Below are positions 19,810 through 26,306 of a stretch of 26,306 nt of DNA, one piece after another. The position numbers were made by a program, and so were the translations under genes. Numbering within the stretch: the stretch's first letter is position 1; the number at the start of each line of letters is the position of its first letter. The stretch comes from Elysia marginata (taxonomy: Eukaryota; Mollusca; Gastropoda; Plakobranchidae), in the NCBI GenBank assembly GCA_019649035.1, contig BMAT01007286.1, positions 180,419 through 206,724 on the forward strand, in the 5' to 3' direction. Under the pieces are notes generated by a model. It was not told the DNA's origin, ran no database searches, and saw only the letters and a list, made by a program, of their open reading frames with translations.

Positions 19810-19811
19810 TA

Positions 19812-21741
19812 TCAACAACTCATGTTTTTTGCTTGCCAGATATTGTGATTAAAAAATATATATAAATATGTACATCTGATCACATATTATTGAATTTTAA
19901 GGAAATAAAAAAAAAGCTTGTATCTAAAGATTGCCTTTATGTTTCTTAGATTTGTAAAATGTATTGCCACTGAAAGCAAACAAATTATCATGTTTTCTTG
20001 CCAGAGGTGCATATAGTAATAGGCTGTGAGCCTCCTGTTTTATTTGAAAGCAAAGAACAGCCATAAAACTGAACGTTTACGGCTAGGCATTTTTGAAAAG
20101 CAAAGGAAAAAAATTTTGAACACCCTTAGTCTTCTAATTTTCTTTGTTTGGGTAAAAATATCTCAATTGCTGTATACTCTCTATCCAATTAAATTTGTAT
20201 CCACTTATTTTACTGATCAGAAGTGACAGGTTGAAAATATAAATCTCACTGTTGATTTAATTTGATATTTAACTACAATACAATCTAGTAAGGGTGCGTT
20301 GTATATTTTTACGAACAACCGGTACTTTAAATTTTTACTCGCAGCAATCTTTGCATGAAAGCTAGATCTAGTCTGTTTTTGTGCATTTAAAACCATGTTT
20401 AGAATAAGCTTCTATTCAAAATATCATTTGAGACCTGGCATAAATGAGAACATTAAATAAATTGCATTTGTTGTTTCTATTGTCATCAAGAAAAAACTGA
20501 CTGTACTTTGTGTAGAATAAAGATTGCATTTTGACATCTTAACATCGCAACATGAAATTATAGCCTATGTTAGACAAAGTCAAATCTTTTTTTTTGTTGT
20601 TTATTGATTGCCAAAGTAGTCTTAGTTAAAGTCTTAAATCTTTGTTTCCCATTCCACACAAACTGAGATCAACTGTTTTGATTGAAATAAAAGTATATTA
20701 GCAAGTTGCTCATAGTTAAGTGTCTTTTTTTCTGCAAAATTTATGAAAAAATTATATTATTGCACAGTAAACATTTCCTTTTTATTCATGAGCACAAGTA
20801 TGTATACTTGATAAAATACTTGATGAATGTATTTGTTTGACTTCACTTTTGAAATAGAAATATTGTTGCTTACAAAATCAAAATTTTCCCAACCTTTAGG
20901 TCTAATAGCACAGTTATATTTTCTGCCTTCAATTTATCTTTAGTCTTTGCTCTCTAATTTTCCCCTCATATAAAGTTTCAATAGGTTTATTTATCACACT
21001 CTAGGCAGGTCAAGTATACCAGTACTTAGATAAGGAACATGGTGTCTGCAATTTTTTTCCTAGAGATAACATATGCTTTATAAAAAGTGAAATATGTAAA
21101 TGCAACAAAAGATCTAAATCAAATATGATGTCAACAAATTCAATTTTTTTCTGTTAAGCTTTTACTTCTTGTTCCCTTTTCTTTTCCTTTTTTTACATTT
21201 TAAAAAGTAAGATTGTTTAAATAGAAAAGAAAATGAAAAAAAATGATGAGAAAAGAAAATTTAAAAGATTGAAATAAATAGTTGGGTTACATAATTATAT
21301 CAACATAAAATACCTTAAAAATTTTGTAATCCACAAAACTTTCAATACTGTTTCTGTATAAACAAGGTAAGTCTTATAAGTACCAAAGTTGCAGCTAATT
21401 TCAATTATAAATTTAGTTTAGATGTTCACTATTGAACTAGAGAATTCTGCAAGATTTTTACTTGATATAGAGCTAGATGCAAAATGACTAAAGAAGATTG
21501 GAAAAAAAGAAAAGCAAAACGGTATAGTTCAGGAATTGATCCAATCGCCACTAACAATCCTGGAAACTATTTACTGCATCTAGATTTACACATAGTAATG
21601 GGCTAGCTAACCAGGGTAAAGTAAGATGAAAAAAGTTCTTGACCATTGTGTATTTCTTCCAAAGATATCAACGCCACAATTTTCAGGGGCCTGGGGAAAA
21701 AAAGAAAATCTCGTGATACTTGGAATAGAAGTCCTAAATAC
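19812..21741. other. Intergenic, no feature seen
   Basis: About 1.9 kb of AT-rich DNA. No credible exon or repeat structure, apart from one TAGATCTA site at 20363. Confidence 0.5.
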
Positions 21742-22077
21742 TATTTGTTTATTTAATTTATTTATTTTGTACACTATTTTAATCCCTTTTGGGAGAAGTT
21801 TGGCTTTGTTGCTCAGCGTAACTGTGTCACCACAAGAGCAGCGGCACTAATGCACCCGCAAACCAGTACATTTGAAGGTCATATGCTGGGTGTTACAGGC
21901 GCTTATCGCTGATTCAAGAATGGCCTGTAGCTGGGTACTCATTTTACAGGCGGGTGGACTGGGGAAAGTTAGGGTAAATTGCATTCCCAAGGCGATTGCA
22001 ACATGGCATGGTCGGGAATCGAACCCACAACCTTTAAATCTCGAGTCTGACGCATTAACCACTCTACCACGCTGCCC
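21742..22077 (-). mobile_element. tRNA-headed SINE (second type) with conserved core
   Basis: Read on the minus strand from about 22077: GGGCAGCGTGGTAGAGTGG (A box region), an anticodon arm of the CAGACTCGAGA type seen in Ser/Leu tRNAs, and a perfect B box GGGTTCGATTCCC. Then the core TTTCCCCAGTCCACCCGCC followed by TGTAAAATGAGTACC (21921-21968), and a tail ending GGGATTAAAATAGTGTAC plus an AAAT-rich tract. The acceptor ends (GGCA...TGCC) still pair, so this copy is younger than the SINE at 13075. Confidence 0.85.
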
Positions 22078-22390
22078 CTGTATTATATCCTCATTTTTTG
22101 TTGTGTGGATTATATGATTGGCTTACTTTTTCTGAGTAAAGGGAAAAAAAAGGAACTGTACTTTTCTTATGTAGGTAAACAACTTCTGATTTCTAATTTC
22201 CTTTTCCAAAAACATATACTGGTGGGTATGATCGGTCACAGGACTATGAAAGAAATTTAAAAAAACGTTGTATGTGGGAGGTTTAAAGATGTAAAGATCT
22301 CATTACCTATATTTTTGCTTTTTCTTTCGATGCTTTAGAAAAAAATACAAGGAGAGAGAGAGCAACAAAGAGAAAGATGGGGTAGTTAAG
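22078..22390. other. Intergenic, no feature seen
   Basis: AT-rich sequence running into a GA microsatellite. Confidence 0.5.
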
Positions 22391-22392
22391 TG

Positions 22393-22428
<36 letters not shown>

Positions 22429-22518
22429 TGGAGGGAGAGAGTTGGAGAGGGATGGAGGGTGAGAGAGAGAAAGAGAGGGAGAAAAAAGAGAGAGAGATGG
22501 AGGGAGAGGGAGAGAGAT
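22391..22518 (+). repeat. (GA)n / GGA-rich microsatellite
   Basis: Long GAGAGA runs with GGATGGAGG interruptions. It produces artificial open frames on both strands. Confidence 0.95.
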
Positions 22519-22539
22519 TAAAGGCAACAACCTTGTCAC

Positions 22540-22655
22540 GTTTTCAGGTACATTCAAAATGGATGAGTAAAAGTTCACAGGCAGGTACTGTCTCAGGTGA
22601 AAAGGAAAGTCGTATGGCACGGAGAACTCTTGGTAAGCAACATTGGCAGGGTATT
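22540..22655 (-). CDS. Possible fourth exon of the minus-strand cysteine-rich gene
   Basis: On the minus strand a strong acceptor, CTTTTCCTTGATTTACCAG, precedes 22655. In the phase required by exon 23659-23774 it reads on as YPANVAYQEFSVPYDF, then HLRQYLPVNFYSSILNVP without stops. The phase fit has a one-in-three chance of being accidental, the piece has no cysteine, and no clear donor was found, so the lower boundary is arbitrary. It runs towards the microsatellite. Confidence 0.3.
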
Positions 22656-23658
22656 CTGGTAAATCAAGGAAAAGCAAAGTCATTTTCATTCAGATTATTA
22701 TGGCAATAATTTCCAAAAAAGTAAAACATATAGCTTCCCCTACAAAAGCAGCTGTAAGGAGTAATGCTCTCTCAAGGTCAAGCATACAAAAGATGCAAAT
22801 GTGTTGTGACAAGAACAAAATACATACATGTATGTGAGTAAAAAAAAATGTCATTATTTCCCCCATTTTATTGATGTCTGAAAAATGCATTTTTCAAATA
22901 AAATTGAATGACGTTTTTTTTCGAAATTGAAAATCTTTTTATGTCTGACTGGTTACGACTACATAAACAGTAAACGTTACTAATGTCTGCAATATCAATA
23001 TCAATATACTTTTCTAAATGTCATTAGGTTAACAAGGGAATAAAACATGCTTGTAATAGCCCTTCAGCTGCAGTGTTATTCCAAACTTGACAAACCTAAC
23101 AAGCATCTTTCTTTTTGTTTCTATCAAGAGTATCCTTGTTAAAATTACATCAGTCAGATTAATTTTTGGGTGTAAATATATGTACATATAGCATAAGGGT
23201 TGTAATGTAACTACCTGCTATTTCAAACTGTACTAGAAATACTAGGCTTTTTAAATTAATATTTGGTCTTGAAAGACTGGTACAGATAGACAAGGATCCC
23301 TAAGTTCAGCAAATCAAATAAAAAATTCAAATTAAGCAATGCTTATTTTTGGCTGTTTCTGGTGGAAAGGTCAAAGTGTATTCTTTTACTAGGTACCACA
23401 AACTGATTTTTCAAACACTTCAAATTCAAATAAAACTGGTGCAATGTAAAGATCTATTGAAAACATGGAATTTCCTGCAAATTTGATCAAAATCTGTTCT
23501 TAAATAAGCACGTGCAGTCGAAGTTAAGCTCATTGGGCCATTTTCTAGGAATTTATATAAGTATTATCTAAAATCTCAAAATACTCAGAGCTAGCTGTAG
23601 TCCATCAACTTGCACAGACATAGAAAGGGAACCAGAGAAAACGGAAAAAAAAACTTAC
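22656..23658. other. Intron or intergenic DNA, no feature seen
   Basis: AT-rich. A hydrophobic minus-strand frame near 22690-22890 could encode a membrane helix but has no splice support. Confidence 0.4.
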
Positions 23659-23774
23659 TCTTGTTGTGGTTATTGACATACTGTCCGACGTTTAGAGGAC
23701 ACACCGGAGTATCAGTCAGCCAGCTTTCATCACAAGCAGGAAGAGGCCACAAACTGTCTCTCCTCATGCAAGAT
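23659..23774 (-). CDS. Exon c of the sushi-like gene
   Basis: 116 bp, acceptor CATCATCAG, donor GTAAGT. Phase 2 in, phase 1 out. It encodes SCMRRDSLWPLPACDESWL, TDTPVCPLNVGQYVNNHNK. It carries the third and fourth module cysteines and the conserved Trp, and reads on into a further cysteine-containing segment. Confidence 0.62.
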
Positions 23775-26169
23775 CTGATGATGACGTAACAGAAAGAATA
23801 AAAAAAATTATAAAATTCATTATAATTGCGGGCAATAAATATATTGAAATCTCACAGATCTTTCCTATTTAAAATTGTAGATCTTATTGTTCAATATACT
23901 GAATTGCTTGCTGGAAACCAAGTTAAATCATTGTAAATCAAGTGAAAAGAAAATGAAATTAAGGTGGAAAAATTTCGACTCAACATCACTGACGACAGAC
24001 ACTTGCTCACTCGAAACCTCAATGAATCTATTTGACAATACAAATTTAAACTTTTCATCGTGAGCAGAATTTATTGCAAAAAGAAGTAAAGTCCAGTCTA
24101 GATATTTCTAACCCCATAGAAACAAAGTTAAAATTCGAATTATCAGAATAGTGATATAAAATTTAATATTGTTTGAATCAAACAGGTAAAATAATTCAAA
24201 CTATCTTGGTTTGAGTTAACTTAACTTGACTGTATTGAAGGGAACAAGCAATGCTTAACTTTAAAGGCAGCTCCACCCTTATACCAATGACTTGACCCGA
24301 TTATGAAAGAAAATGACTGAATTTGATATGACCAACGCATTAGAGTGAACACATCAGATAAAAAAAAAAATTGGAACCTGCCATGACAAATATCGAACAA
24401 CATCATAAAAATGTATTTGCATATAGCAAGTGATCCTAAGAAATATGTTGGCATTGAGCAAATGATCTTTTTAGTGAGTGGATTAGATACTTTTTGATCA
24501 ATTGATAAAAAAAAATAATGTCTAGTTCAACTTCTAACACAGCCATAGTGCTTGTACAGGACAATTCTTTACAAAAAAAAATTATGATCAGCAACCTTAT
24601 TTTTTTTAATGCAAAATAGTAACTCTGTATCTTACGTATTTTGCTCAGTTGTATAGAACAATGTGACTCGGTAATTGCCATGCAAAAAAAAAAAACAAAA
24701 CAAAAAAACCCCATAAAAACAACAGCTTACAAACAGTAAATTCAAAGAGTTGTATACTTTCTCCATGCATACTATAAAAAAAATATTAATTTTCACCACC
24801 AAATACATTCTCAGTTAACTTTTACAAATCCATCTATTTTGTTACCACTTGTTTTATCATAATTTAGAACAAATTTGAAAGGAGAATTTATGGGAATGTC
24901 ATTTGCTACAATATGAAAAAATTCTAAAAGTATAAATAAAGTGATCATTATTTCAAGAAGACAGGATCTGGACAATAGGTTTTAAAAACCTAGAAATATA
25001 AAAAAATATCAATGTTGATGCTTTTCTAAAAGCAAACAAAATGAAGGAATATATACCCACTTGAACAGAGACTTGGACAGCCCAGCGTCATTGCCATCTA
25101 CAAGTATACCATCTATGCACCGAAAAATGAAATGGTTTCCAATACTTTGGAAAAATACTGGATCATGCGGTTGGTAGATCAAACCTAAAAATGGTATTTA
25201 CAAGCATAATTTAGTTTAAGTTTTATTTAGCAAAAAGAAAATGTTAGGATGACTTCTCCATTTTTTTGCATTTAATTACATAACAGCATGACTCATTTTC
25301 TACTCTGCCTAAAAAATATAACAAAATACTAAAACTCAAAACAAAAAAATGTTTCACACACATCAAGTAGGCAGAGAAATGTCTTTGTAGTATACCACTG
25401 TTTTCACATATAAATGTAATGATATATTGAGCATCAAACCTTTTCTGAGCTTCCATACATTAAAAACTTGCATAAAATTATCACATGTCTCTGTAGAAAC
25501 ATAGAGTAACCCAACCCAATCCCTAAGCCTGCATTTGAATTCTCGACAGCTTTAAAAAATGTCATTTCACTTATCTGACTTATCAAGAATGGTAGCAAAC
25601 ACTGCAGCACAGTCAAGTTTGAATATAAATAACGCATCAAGAACATAGTTTAATTTCTTAATTATTTAAATATATTGAATTATCAGTGCACATGCATTAC
25701 AAAACAAAAAAAAGATTAATGAACAGTAGCCTGAATACAATTTAAATCAAGCAAGTATTTAAAATATCCAGGTTTTATATACACAGACTGAACTGTAAAT
25801 CAACTGTACTTTTGAAATTGAAAAGTGTACCATGTGTGTTTTTCAGAGACAGAGAGAAAGAACTGATTTTTTCTTGATTTTCTCTAAAACTTAAAGAATG
25901 CTATACAGTAATACTGAGTTTTGGGAAAACTTTCCGACAATTATTTCATGAAATGTGAGTTTCTGATTTTCATTTTCTTCAATACTTGTTCAGGCTTTTT
26001 GTTTACCTGGATAGAGAGAGGTCACACAATGTTTGGGTACAAATCCATCGGTGACACAAACTCCACGACCTCCAGATGGCAAAATGCTCTGGGTACGCTC
26101 GACACAAAATCCAGAACATTCTTTCATCACACCCAGACTTATCTGGTACCTTTCAGCTTCTGTCATAAG
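23659..26169 (-). CDS. Cysteine-rich, probably extracellular protein with a sushi/CCP-like module (internal exons only)
   Basis: Three minus-strand exons, 26169-26007, 25184-25061 and 23774-23659, join in phase through GT-AG introns to give about 134 residues. The first part has closely spaced cysteines (KECSGFCVERTQ, GGRGVCVTDGFVPKHC). The middle forms a CCP-like module: C in KHCVTSLYPG, then FIFRCIDGILVDG, then KSCMRRDSLWPLPAC. The four cysteines, the Gly after the second and the Trp just before the fourth fit a sushi domain, as does a phase-2 intron inside it. After the module, CPLNVGQYVNNHNK could begin another domain. Sushi modules are found in secreted or surface adhesion and recognition proteins; I do not recognise this one. 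Start, end, signal peptide and any membrane anchor are outside what can be placed. Confidence 0.6.
23775..25060. other. Intron of the minus-strand gene, no feature seen
   Basis: AT-rich. Two minus-strand frames near 24221-24714 are low-complexity and hydrophobic, without splice context. Confidence 0.5.
25061..25184 (-). CDS. Exon b of the sushi-like gene
   Basis: 124 bp, acceptor TTTTTAG, donor GTGGGT. Phase 1 in, phase 2 out. It encodes GLIYQPHDPVFFQSIGNHFI, FRCIDGILVDGNDAG and LSKSLF, the first two thirds of the module. A donor three bases further (GTATAT) would break the frame with the next exon. Confidence 0.6.
25185..26006. other. Intron of the minus-strand gene, no feature seen
   Basis: AT-rich; small frames only. 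Confidence 0.5.
26007..26169 (-). CDS. Exon a of the sushi-like gene
   Basis: 163 bp, acceptor CACGTTTATAG, donor GTAAAC. Phase 0 in, phase 1 out. It encodes LMTEAERYQISLGVMKECSG, FCVERTQSILPSGGRG and VCVTDGFVPKHCVTSLYP. The start is an internal acceptor, since the frame is open up to it. Confidence 0.6.
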
Positions 26170-26193
26170 CTATAAACGTGAGATGATATAATA

Positions 26194-26306
26194 CAGATAA
26201 GATAGAACTTTATTGATCATAACATGGGAAATTTATGTGTAGACCACAGTCATAAGAATGGACATATACGTAAACAATAAAACATAAACGCAAAATTCTT
26301 TATTAT
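26194..26306 (-). mobile_element. 3' tail of a LINE-type retroelement, continuing off the window
   Basis: On the minus strand AATTTCCCATGTTATGATCA then ATAAAGTTCTATCTTATCT has the form of a common CR1/L2-type 3' tail (TTTCCC...GATCAATAAAGTTCTATC, then short direct repeats). The body would lie beyond 26306. Confidence 0.5.

Noticed and set aside
22005-22077. Functional tRNA-Ser/Leu gene on the minus strand
   Set aside because: The anticodon stem is not fully paired, the variable region is irregular, and it is followed directly by a SINE body and tail.
22303-22709. Protein-coding genes across the GA tract (128 codons minus, 93 codons plus)
   Set aside because: Most of each frame is translated microsatellite. 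Only the minus-strand part at 22540-22655 was kept, as a low-confidence exon.

Overview
This window looks like nuclear DNA from an invertebrate animal, most likely a mollusc and perhaps a gastropod; that placement is an inference with low-to-moderate confidence. It is AT-rich, has short GT-AG exons in long introns, and is crowded with retrotransposon, SINE and cut-and-paste transposon remnants. No bacterial-style operons, rRNA, intact tRNA or CRISPR array were seen.

Left half, plus strand (1348-11048): the 3' half of a gene for a vesicular nucleotide transporter-like membrane protein of the SLC17 family (SLC17A9/VNUT). Seven exon positions join in phase and end at a TGA at 11046-11048. Earlier exons lie outside the window. 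The second position is present twice: two 97-bp exons, 97% identical, separated by only 24 bp. That gap is too short for a normal intron, and using both exons would break the frame, so they can only be used one at a time. Two exons are very small (35 and 30 bp).

The introns and left flank hold a 3' part of a CR1/L2-like LINE on the minus strand (about 3-1175), a possible TTAA-flanked MITE (1600-1882), a GC-rich hairpin (2926-2980), a TTAA-flanked element of about 1.2 kb (3414-4616), a TA-flanked element of about 1.3 kb (5122-6418) and a 130-bp TA-flanked MITE (9408-9537). They also hold a promoter-like cassette with CRE, TATA and initiator signals ahead of a short basic reading frame (9683-10184), possibly part of a Helitron-like element ending near 10812.

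Middle (11049-22500): probable 3' UTR, then AT-rich intergenic DNA. It carries two tRNA-headed SINEs with different heads but a shared central core (13075-13392 plus strand; 21742-22077 minus strand), two copies of one MITE family (15155-15379 and 18262-18506), a pogo/Tigger-like element of about 0.8 kb (19008-19809) and a GA microsatellite.

Right end, minus strand (26169 down to 23659, perhaps to about 22540): internal exons of a cysteine-rich, probably extracellular protein with one sushi/CCP-like module. Three exons join in phase; a fourth is possible. The two genes converge tail to tail. A LINE 3' tail sits about 24 bp from the splice acceptor of the first visible exon of this gene. Nothing in the sequence links the two genes functionally.
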